NCBI GenBank assembly: GCA_018806915.1
Contig: JAGKQI010000061.1
Coordinates: forward strand, 806,001-870,000
Direction: 5' to 3'
Origin: Phytophthora colocasiae
Taxonomy: Eukaryota; Oomycota; Peronosporomycetes; Peronosporales; Peronosporaceae
Length of the DNA: 64,000 bases
Made by a program: the position numbers and the translations under genes. Shown here in pieces: positions 32,464 through 40,818 of this stretch (its first letter is position 1; every line of letters starts with the position of its first letter). The notes beneath the pieces were generated by a model. That model searched no databases. It worked only from the letters and a program-made list of their open reading frames with translations, and had not been told where the DNA came from.

Positions 32464-32869
32464 TGCATGAGATGTGATCTCGTTGATGTAGCTACTCGAC
32501 AGACAAAGTTCACAGGAACCGAGAGATGGAGCTTGCACGGAAGACCCACGAGGCAGTTGTGGCGCAGCTTTCAGGCGAAGAGAAGTTCTACTGCATTGAC
32601 CTTGTTATCACTCTTTTACGGACTAGATGAGCTCCCTTCTGCCTGAGAGTGGTGGTGTCTGCCTCCAATAAAACCAATTTACAACACTCCCACCAAATGT
32701 AACTATTTTTGCTCAAACAAATTCTATTCCGCATTCACTTCCAGCGGATATATGAAAATAGTTATCATATTGTGATTATTTACAACAGCAAATAATGATT
32801 TTTTATTCCATCTCATATTATAGAATAAAAATAAACCTAAAAACAAAAATAATAATAATTAAAAATAAA

Positions 32870-32992
32870 TTATGAATTTATTTTTTTATCCCAAGGATTA
32901 TTAAATTCAAATAATCTGTATTGTTGCGATAAATTAATAGGTTCATAAACTACTCTTTTTTTTAAATCATTATAAAAAACTTCAAGAAATCC
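32870..32992 (-). pseudogene. nad9: Mitochondrial nad9 3' fragment, outer copy of left arm (NUMT)
   Basis: The minus strand reads [20 protein letters not shown], then [20 protein letters not shown] and a stop at 32872-32870. This is the C-terminal end of NADH dehydrogenase subunit 9, normally encoded in oomycete mitochondrial DNA. Only about 40 codons are present, joined at 32992 to unrelated AT-rich sequence. Strong AT bias continues on both sides. The corresponding piece of the right arm (about 39205-39330, plus strand) has decayed further. Confidence 0.82.
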
Positions 32993-32999
32993 ATATTTG

Positions 33000-33340
33000 C
33001 ATTACCATTGTTCAAGTGAAATTACTTGTCTGTTGTGCAGTACTTATAATTCCAATATCAGCGACTTTTTTTGGCCACCATGGATTAGGCAGCTAAACTT
33101 TAGCTGACTTGGTCACTGACACATATTAGTAATTATAGTTCTAATATATTTGTATTATACTTATGAAAACAAAATCAGAATTATTTACAACTTATTAGTT
33201 CTTTAAAACTATTACATTCAAAAGTATACAAGTTAAAGAGGATTTTTTACGCTTTAAAAGCTTTTTTATCTTAAAGATTTAATACTTTTACTTTTTTTAG
33301 AAGATTTTTTTATCTTAACCAGTTTCATGTAAAAAAGAAA
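33000..33340. other. AT-rich spacer of the left arm, possibly organellar
   Basis: Very AT-rich sequence with no sustained frame. Short lysine-rich minus-strand frames and a plus-strand start MKTKSELFTTY at about 33164 could be organellar remnants, but I cannot assign them. The mirrored copy is at about 38860-39200. Confidence 0.35.
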
Positions 33341-33378
33341 AAGTTGTTAGAAAAGGGCATGCCCTTTTCTAACAACTT
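33341..33378. repeat. 38-bp perfect palindrome and neighbouring AAAAGGGCAT repeats
   Basis: The 38 bases starting AAGTTGTTAGAAAAGGGCAT equal their own reverse complement. The same AAAAGGGCAT word recurs three times at about 33460-33512, each followed by TAACCG or TGC. Two ATACCGGTAT-like palindromes lie between. The mirror of the palindrome is at 38819-38856. Such clusters are typical of transposase-binding subterminal repeats. Confidence 0.9.
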
Positions 33379-33568
33379 CGCATATACCGGTATAAAAGCT
33401 CAGCGATAAACCTTTAAAAACTGCTTATATACCGGTAATGGGTTGGCAAAACCGTTTTGAAAAGGGCATTAACCGTGCTGAAAAGGGCATTAACCGTTTT
33501 GAAAAAGGGCATTGCAAAAAAAAAATTTTGGGGAGAGTCGATCTCGCTGTCCCTCATTTCTCGATTCG

Positions 33569-33958
33569 ATGCGTTTCGCATCATTAATCAAGTATCAGTT
33601 CTACCCGGTGGTCGACAGGACGGGTAACGACGCTGTGACGAGATACGCGTGCAAACATTGCAACGCCGTTCTCTGTGTTACCGACGCGTCAAGAAAGGGT
33701 GCTTTTCGGTCAAGTAATGCAGCGAAGCACTTAGCTTCAAAGCATAGAATTTACTTTGCTAACCCAGCAAGAAGGGGCAAGTATTTTGGCAGCGACAGGC
33801 TTCGCGGTCTTGCGTACACCAAAACTTACAAGATAACGGGGTTTCAACTGCAGCTATTACCTCTGTGCATCTATGTCAAGAGTAAGTTGAAGTTGCAATC
33901 CCCTCGGCTTAGACATGCCTCTTTTCATTTCTTAATGATAGCGCAGTCTTGTTACTAG
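33569..33958 (+). CDS. BED zinc-finger protein fragment, hAT-transposase-like, left arm copy
   Basis: From ATG 33569 a 129-residue frame contains a BED-type pattern, CKHCNAVL followed by HLASKH, after an FYPVVDRTG stretch. This matches the N-terminal DNA-binding domain of hAT transposases and BED proteins. No catalytic domain follows; the frame ends in LMIAQSCY and a stop at 33958. Upstream in-frame sequence (from 33512) lacks an ATG. It is more GC-rich than its AT-rich surroundings, so it probably belongs to a transposon inserted into the NUMT-like DNA. An identical protein is encoded in the right arm. Confidence 0.6.
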   Translation: MRFASLIKYQFYPVVDRTGNDAVTRYACKHCNAVLCVTDASRKGAFRSSNAAKHLASKHRIYFANPARRGKYFGSDRLRGLAYTKTYKITGFQLQLLPLCIYVKSKLKLQSPRLRHASFHFLMIAQSCY

Positions 33959-34842
33959 GAGCCGAGGAAGAAGAAGCCTAAGATGTTGCGCTTGTTTAGC
34001 GCCCCAGTCTCTGCTATCGCTGTTTATCTACTGAGTCATCGGAGTAGTCCTAATGGTGCAAACTAACAATTGAAAAACGTGTTTGTTGATTACTACCTTC
34101 ATCAGACCTCTTTTCTTCTGCACTGTTACCTCCTGCCAGTCTCCGATGCTTGCAGAACATTACATATTTATCAAAAAATTAAAGTAGTTAAGGAATAAAA
34201 TGAAAAAATTGTTTTTTAAATAACTTTAATAAATTTTGATTTGATTGTTTTAAAGATCATTATTTCTAGCTAAACCAGTTTTTTGTTAATTTTTTATAAA
34301 ATTATTTATTACTAAAATTTAAGCAATAGTAATAATCTTCATTTAATATTAATAATTCTGAAGTTTTATTTCCTGAATATAATTTTTTTAACCGTTCTTA
34401 GGGAACTGAAAAAAAGGTATTGCAATGTTAGATAATTTAGGCTTTAACAATACCACTGATGGTAGCCCCTTCGCGTACACAGTGACTTTGTAAACTCTAA
34501 AAACTCACCAATTGAAAATGGAAGGTAGCAAAACGCCTCCTTCGACGTGTAGCCATTTCAAAGGATTGGCAATACATGTTTTCTATTTTTTTAAATGGTC
34601 AACGATTATTTGCTACAAATTCTATTCCGCAAAAAACTTTCAGCGGATTTATGTAAACATAATTTTTTATGAAAATGGCCATTTTTTGCCGAAATCGTAA
34701 TGTGACTTTTTACAACAGCAAAAAAAATATTTTTATTCCTTCTCATACTATAGAATAAAATAAACCTAAAACAAAAACAAAATAATAATTAATAAATTAT
34801 GAATTGATTTTTTTACGTCAAGATTCTTAAATTCATAAAATA
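33959..34842. other. AT-rich part of the left arm, no gene
   Basis: Holds the 3' end of the BED-type frame and then AT-rich DNA. From about 34610 it repeats, with differences, the sequence downstream of nad9 already seen at 32700-32870 (for example ACAAATTCTATTCCGC and TTTTACAACAGCAAA). Each arm therefore has an internal direct repeat of about 300 bp. Confidence 0.5.
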
Positions 34843-34990
34843 TGATGGTTGCGATAAATTAATAGGTTCATAAACTACTCTTTTTTTTAAATCATTATAA
34901 AAAACTTCAAGAAATCCACTTAAAGGAAAATCTTTTCGTAATGGATGTCCTTCAAAACCGTAATCAGTTAAAATACTTGATGATTTATAA
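34843..34990 (-). pseudogene. nad9: Mitochondrial nad9 fragment, inner copy of left arm (NUMT)
   Basis: The minus strand encodes [20 protein letters not shown] followed by [20 protein letters not shown], the most conserved block of NADH dehydrogenase subunit 9. The frame diverges after LSQ, and the upstream side becomes irregular just before the piggyBac insertion at 35014. Standard codons are used. The right-arm mirror copy (37208-37355, plus strand) is nearly identical. This is strong evidence for mitochondrial DNA in a nuclear context. Confidence 0.9.
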
Positions 34991-35489
34991 ACAAATATAG
35001 GAAAATGAATAAGTTAACCTCTCTAAAGCGCTGCTCTGTATCATACAGATTAAGCTGTATGACTGCCTATCTTGCCATCAAGGTTTTCATCCGCATCTAT
35101 GCTGGGAAGATAGGTAGTGATTATTCACCCTCCATAAAAAATACGATATAAATCCGTAAGAGGTTTGCCGACCGTTCATTTGCGATTTTTTTCTCAACGA
35201 TGAAAAAGCATATTCTGTACATACAGAATACTAATGCTGTATCATACAGAACAAGTGCTACGCACAAACACAATGCCGTATGTCGTAATATTTTCTATGC
35301 TGTATTCTACAGAGTTGAGCTTTATCTTGGCAATGATACCAGTGCTGGACTGGCAAAAGGCGTGGCTCAGAGGGCTGTCGTTCGCAATGTTTCTAAGGCT
35401 CTCGCAGGTCATTGCAGACAATTACTACAGCTCGTGCGCTCTAGTGCTGAGACTGCTTGAGAAGGGCTACTACTATGTTGTAACCCGTT

Positions 35490-36010
35490 ATTTATAGCGT
35501 TCGTCGACATGGTAATTGTTAACGCGTTCATCCTGCACAAAGCGGTGCTTCAGAAGAAATGAGAGCAAGTTCCCACTCGTGCTAAGTACATGCGCCGTTT
35601 GCATGTGGAGCTTCTGAATGTATCCAAAGTCACGTTGCGGAGCAACATCAACGCGGAGGATTTAGCGACAGTGCCTACGCCAGCGGACGACCACACGCTT
35701 GTGAACACCGACGATATGTACGAAGGCGGGTAGAACGCGAAGAGGCACCATCACCTCTGCAAAGTTTGCTCGGCAATGGCTGTGCCCAAAACGAAAAGAT
35801 ATGAGAGCAGTTAGTACTGCCCCACCTGCACGGAACTTTGCGGAGGCTACGTACCTCTCTGCAATCGCGTCCGTCGAGAGGCGTCTGGAAGTATGTTGAC
35901 GTGCAGCCAAATTTGGCATCAATCATGGGCAAACAGAACAGAATCATTTCAAGAAGATTCGCTTCCGTGAGCGCAAGCGTAAGCGCCATGACGCTAAGGA
36001 GAAGAAAGAG
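35490..36010 (+). pseudogene. PiggyBac transposase C-terminal remnant
   Basis: Plus-strand sequence encodes FIAFVDMVIVNAFILHKAVL, the last part of the DDE_Tnp_1_7 domain. After several stops and a polar linker comes HHLCKVCSAMAVPKTKRYES, then YCPTCTELCGGYVPLCN, the Cys-rich C-terminal zinc-binding domain of piggyBac-like transposases. At least three in-frame stops show it is dead. The second piggyBac copy at 62.2-64 kb has related motifs (FLGLVDMALVNAFIVFRHYK, CKVCAIFKTKPRKYSKYYCP). Confidence 0.82.
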
Positions 36011-36059
36011 AAGAACAATGCCAGTGAGAATAGTGATTAGAACAGTCAGTGAGTTGAGG

Positions 36060-36160
36060 TTCGAACCTTATTGCTTCACACACCAAAGTTTTCGGCCAGT
36101 TCTATCCTAGTTCTTCTTCACTTCTGTCTAGTCTAGAACTGGCCGAAAATTTGGTGAGTG
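36060..36160. repeat. Small foldback sequence within the piggyBac element
   Basis: Two inverted arms of about 27 bp (ACCAAAGTTTTCGGCCAGTT and its near-complement) surround a spacer of about 30 bp. It has no coding capacity and may be a tiny MITE. Confidence 0.6.
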
Positions 36161-36387
36161 AATCGCATGGCACTTGCCTCCCTCCTCCAAACGTGTGGGC
36201 GCGAAACATGGCGCCAAAATCAGTTTTCAATCAATTTAGGCGTGAGGTGATTTGCTGATTTGTATAGCCAATCAGGAAACGTAAATCTGTCAGCTGGCTT
36301 TAAAATTGCAACGTTTCTACTACATCTCGCAGTACCTTTGCCACAAGCAGGCTTATAACAGACTATGTATGAGAGTTTTAAAAAGTA

Positions 36388-37121
36388 CCGTAGTATCGGT
36401 GTCAAGTGTCACCCCCCTCGGGTCGCCAAATCAAATGATAAGGAAAAGTACAAGGTGCTGGTTATGGATGGGACAACGATTGCGCTACTAATGCTGACTC
36501 TAATTTTGTGAATGTGTCTATCAACGACGTCGTCGTCCCAGGAAACTTCTCCTGCGCTGTCATCTAGCCACGACAAAGCTTGTAAGGCATTAGCCAGCTC
36601 TTCGTCGATTTTGTCTGCCCCTACATCTTCGTTTGAAAAGTCCGTGCGCTCGTCGAACACGTCGGTAGCGTTTTAGTTGCGCAGTCTTAGTTTTAGCAGC
36701 CATTTCCAAAATGTCAACCTTCTTTGACTTCCAGCGTCTAATAACACGTGCTTTAGACTGATATGTCGTGCTAGCTGGGTCGATTCCAGGCCACAACGTC
36801 CGAATCACGACCCGCATTTCTCGGGTTTCGTACAGACGGAGTGCAGCAGCCTTGAAAGCGAAAGTCTCCGACGTCAGCTTGAGCTGCGTAGGTTTCCGGC
36901 CTCCGCCTCGCCACGACACCCGCATTCGAGTCCTTGTTCGCCGGCTTCTTCTCTATTCTGCGGTTGTTCTGGTTATGCTGCACTGGCTTCAAGGAACTCG
37001 GGGCTGACACTTAACAAAACGGTGCGAATCCTACTTGTCCAACCCCCAATACACAGCTTTCATTGGTCAATATAGGGGGGTGACACTTGACAAATGCGGA
37101 CACTTGACACCGATACTACGG
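36388..37121 (-). mobile_element. 734-bp pogo-like non-autonomous element inside the piggyBac element
   Basis: Terminal inverted repeats start CCGTAGTATCGGTGTCAAGT and are flanked by TA (36386-36387 and 37122-37123). A second GTCAAGTGTC copy lies just inside the right end. The minus strand keeps only an N-terminal helix-turn-helix-type region and an acidic C-terminal tail of a pogo-like protein; the DDE core is absent. Confidence 0.82.
36409..36925 (-). pseudogene. Internally deleted pogo-like transposase remnant
   Basis: Minus-strand frames encode RRWKSKKVDILEMAAKTKTA (basic, helix-turn-helix-adjacent) and, in another frame from about 36660, FDERTDFSNEDVGADKIDEE, an acidic tail. The catalytic domain that should lie between them is missing. 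Confidence 0.55.
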
Positions 37122-37184
37122 TATACTAAAAATACAATATAGACTAATTCTGTATGATACAGAGCAGCGCTTTAGAGAGGTTAA

Positions 37185-40100
37185 CTTATTCATTTTCCTA
37201 TATTTGTTTATAAATCATCAAGTATTTTAACTGATTACGGTTTTGAAGGACATCCATTACGAAAAGATTTTCCTTTAAGTGGATTTCTTGAAGTTTTTTA
37301 TAATGATTTAAAAAAAAGAGTAGTTTATGAACCTATTAATTTATCGCAACCATCATATTTTATGAATTTAAGAATCTTGACGTAAAAAAATCAATTCATA
37401 ATTTATTAATTATTATTATTTTTGTTTTTAGGTTTATTTTTATTCTATAATATGAGATGGAATAAAAAATCATTATTTGCTGTTGTAAAAAGTCACATTA
37501 CGATTTCGGCAAAAAATGGCCATTTTCATAAAAATTATGTTTACATAAATCCGCTGAAAGTTTTTTGCGGAATAGAATTTGTAGCAAATAATCGTTGAGC
37601 ATTTAAAAAAATAGAAAACATGTATTGCCGATCCTTTGAAATGGCTACACGTCGAAGGAGGCGTTTTGCTACCTTCCATTTTCAATTGGTGAGTTTTTAG
37701 AGTTTACAAAGTCACTGTGTACGCGAAGGGGCTACCATCAATGGTATTGTTAAAGCCTAAATTATCTAACATTGCAATACCTTTTTTTCAGTTCCCTAAG
37801 AACGGTTAAAAAAATTATATTCAGGAAATAAAACCTCAGAATTATTATTATTGTATGAAGATTATTACTATTGCTTAAATTTTAGTAATAAATAATTTTA
37901 TAAAAAATTAACAAAAAACTGGTTTAGCTAGAAATAATGATCTTTAAAACAATCAAATCAAAATTTATTAAAGTTATTTAAAAAACAATTTTTTCATTTT
38001 ATTCCTTAACTACTTTAATTTTTTGATAAATATGTAATGTTCTGCAAGCATCGGAGACTGGCAGGAGGTAACAGTGCAGAAGAAAAGAGGTCTGATGAAG
38101 GTAGTAATCAACAAACACGTTTTTCAATTGTTAGTTTGCACCATTAGGACTGCTCCGATGACTCAGTAGATAAACAGCGATAGCAGAGACTGGGGCGCTA
38201 AACAAGCGCAACATCTTAGGCTTCTTCTTCCTCGGCTCCTAGTAACAAGACTGCGCTATCATTAAGAAATGAAAAGAGGCATGTCTAAGCCGAGGGGATT
38301 GCAACTTCAACTTACTCTTGACATAGATGCACAGAGGTAATAGCTGCAGTTGAAACCCCGTTATCTTGTAAGTTTTGGTGTACGCAAGACCGCGAAGCCT
38401 GTCGCTGCCAAAATACTTGCCCCTTCTTGCTGGGTTAGCAAAGTAAATTCTATGCTTTGAAGCTAAGTGCTTCGCTGCATTACTTGACCGAAAAGCACCC
38501 TTTCTTGACGCGTCGGTAACACAGAGAACGGCGTTGCAATGTTTGCACGCGTATCTCGTCACAGCGTCGTTACCCGTCCTGTCGACCACCGGGTAGAACT
38601 GATACTTGATTAATGATGCGAAACGCATCGAATCGAGAAATGAGGGACAGCGAGATCGACTCTCCCCAAAATTTTTTTTTTGCAATGCCCTTTTTCAAAA
38701 CGGTTAATGCCCTTTTCAGCACGGTTAATGCCCTTTTCAAAACGGTTTTGCCAACCCATTACCGGTATATAAGCAGTTTTTAAAGGTTTATCGCTGAGCT
38801 TTTATACCGGTATATGCGAAGTTGTTAGAAAAGGGCATGCCCTTTTCTAACAACTTTTTCTTTTTTACATGAAACTGGTTAAGATAAAAAAATCTTCTAA
38901 AAAAAGGGAAAAAAGTAAAAGTATTAAATCATTAAGATAAAAAAAGCTTTTAAAGCGTAAAAAATCCTCTTTAACTTGTATACTTTTGAATGTAATTGTT
39001 TTAAAGAACTAATAAGTTGTAAATAATTCTGATTTTGTTTTCATAAGTATAATACAAATATATTAGAACTATAATTACTAATATGTGTCAGTGACCAAGT
39101 CAGCTAAAGTTTAGCTGCCTAATCCATGGTGGCCAAAAAAAGTCGCTGATATTGGAATTATAAGTACTGCACAACAGACAAGTAATTTCACTTGAACAAT
39201 GGTAATGCAAATATGGATTTCTTAAAGTTTTCTATAATGCTTTAAAAAAGAGTAGTTTATGAACCTATTAATTTATCACAACAATACCGATTACTTCATC
39301 CTTGGGATAAAAAAATAAATTCATTTTTTGTTTTATTATTTTTTTGTTGTGAGTTTTTTTATTCTATAGTTCATGTATGAGATGGAATAAAAACATTATT
39401 TGCTGTTGTAAGCAATCACAATATGATAACTATTTTCATATATCCGCTGGAAGTGAATGCGGAATAGAATTTGTTTGAGCAAAAATAGTTTCATTTGAAG
39501 GTGGGAGTGTTGTAAATTGGTTTATTGGAGGCAGACACCACCACTCTCAGGCAGAAGGGAGCTCATCTAGTCCGTAAAAGAGTGATAACAAGGTCAATGC
39601 AGTAGAACTTCTCTTCGCCTGAAAGCTGCGCCACAACTGCCTCGTGGGTCTTCCGTGCAAGCTCCATCTCTCGGTTCCTGTGAACTTTGTCTGTCGAGTA
39701 GCTACATCAACGAGATCACATCTCATGCACTGCAGCCACTTGTACATCTCCGTGTGGATCTATCAACCAATATAGATCCAGCACCCGGAGATGTACGAGT
39801 GGCTGCAGTACCAATAGGTAGTTAAAGCTAGAGGATTCGATGTTATTGCGATTTAACTGACTTGTTATTCTGTCAGCATTAGGTCCATGGTGGGGTTCCC
39901 ACAATTACCGAAGCTGGAGGAGCTGTCGATGGCACATGACTGGTGAGTTGTTCGGTGCTTGTTTTGATAACGTGTTCGTACTCAATTTCATTGCTGAAGT
40001 CTGTCAGGTTTGGATGGTCTGACACGTCCTATCAAGTTCCCGATCTTGAAGGAAATGGGATGCCGAAGTATCGCTCACTGGTACGCAGGAAACAAAGGTG

Positions 40101-40371
40101 GTGACCGGCAACTACAAGATGGTAAAGGAAAAGCTGCAACCCCTGAAGGACGACGGGGGCTGAACCAGAACGATAAACGGACCAAATTTCCACCACCTCG
40201 CATTTAAACCGACGAAAAAGAGCAGGAAGTGGAGAAGCTGGCGATGAATTCTTCTCCTGCCAAACCTAGTATTGATAAACCGGACGATCATCCTCAACAG
40301 CGCCTCATCTTGAAGGATACCAATACAAACACAAGTGTGGATCTGGAAAAGGAAATTTTGAAGCGTGAGCA
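37185..40371 (-). repeat. Right arm of the large inverted repeat
   Basis: Reverse copy of 31806-35013, beginning immediately after the right TTAA of the piggyBac element. It contains the mirror nad9 fragments (37208-37355 and about 39205-39330), the BED-type frame, the 38-bp palindrome (38819-38856), the hairpin and part of the decayed coiled-coil gene. It is slightly shorter (3,187 bp against 3,208 bp) and its outer nad9 piece is more diverged. Confidence 0.92.
38239..38628 (-). CDS. BED zinc-finger protein fragment, right arm copy
   Basis: Minus-strand mirror of the 129-residue frame at 33569-33958, with the same CKHCNAVL and HLASKH motifs and no amino-acid change that I can see. Perfect conservation here contrasts with decay of the nearby outer nad9 fragment. 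Confidence 0.6.
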   Translation of the reverse strand: MRFASLIKYQFYPVVDRTGNDAVTRYACKHCNAVLCVTDASRKGAFRSSNAAKHLASKHRIYFANPARRGKYFGSDRLRGLAYTKTYKITGFQLQLLPLCIYVKSKLKLQSPRLRHASFHFLMIAQSCY

Positions 40372-40780
40372 AGCTATCCAGCGCTTGTCTGTTGGTCAAT
40401 AACCTCAAATTCACTCTCGGAGGTGCGCACAACGTCGAAACGGAACGCTTCTCCTTCGTATTCCGCCGCGAGATAGTGAAACTCGGCTGGATACTCCGAA
40501 CTGAGGTGTCCGTACCGCTCGGCGTATTAACTCGGTAGACTGTCAGCAGCAAAGTGTGTGTGTGACCATGATGTGGTCCATAATGTACTACTAGTACTTA
40601 ATATCAATCTCATTTGTGCATTGGTTCTGTCGGGCTAGCTGGTTGATTTCATTTACGACTTCTTCCACTGAAAATTCTGTCGCGTTGGCAGTCACTGGGG
40701 TGGAAACCCGCCAACTGAAGGTCACTGAGATGGTTAAGTCGCTCTTCTTCCTGGAGTGCGTGTGTAGGTGATTTCGACCA
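40372..40780. other. Unique segment between the inverted arm and the helicase gene
   Basis: About 410 bp absent from the left side. The plus strand has a short frame (NNLKFTLGGAHNVETERFSF...) ending in a stop at about 40537. It looks like a gene fragment that I cannot identify. The helicase homology begins at 40781. Confidence 0.35.
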
Positions 40781-40818
40781 ATAATAAAGTCGATATGGAT
40801 ACATGTTGAAGATGGCCT

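Larger units (their letters stand above)
31806..35013 (+). repeat. Left arm of a large inverted repeat
   Basis: About 3.2 kb that is repeated in reverse at 37185-40371; mirrored coordinates sum to 72,177-72,198. The outer limit is where both copies leave the GAAGCGTGAGCA word (read on the minus strand here). The inner limit is the TTAA at 35014. Scattered substitutions and small indels separate the arms, including 16 extra bases near 32140 in this arm and differences in the outer nad9 fragment. Confidence 0.92.
35018..37180 (+). mobile_element. PiggyBac-type element at the centre of the inverted repeat
   Basis: 2,163 bp bounded by perfect 31-bp terminal inverted repeats (starting CCTCTCTAAAGCGCTGCTCT) and by TTAA at 35014-35017 and 37181-37184, the signature of piggyBac. 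The palindromic word CTGTATSATACAG recurs at the inner end of the repeats and near 35235 and 35300. It carries a decayed piggyBac transposase C-terminus and a nested pogo-type element. Confidence 0.9.

Noticed and set aside
36050..36070. GGTTCGAACC near 36056, a possible tRNA B-box
   Set aside because: No A-box or cloverleaf can be drawn around it, and the sequence lies between piggyBac remnants and a small foldback repeat.
31806..40371. CRISPR array or phage-type system suggested by repeated palindromes
   Set aside because: There are no regularly spaced repeats with unique spacers, and all the palindromes are explained by inverted arms, transposon ends and subterminal repeats in a eukaryotic setting.
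31806..40371. Treating the whole inverted region as a pure assembly artefact
   Set aside because: The arms differ by a 16-bp indel and by unequal decay of the outer nad9 fragments, and the junctions coincide with a proper TTAA-flanked transposon. An artefact would more likely give identical arms with arbitrary joins. It still needs read support.
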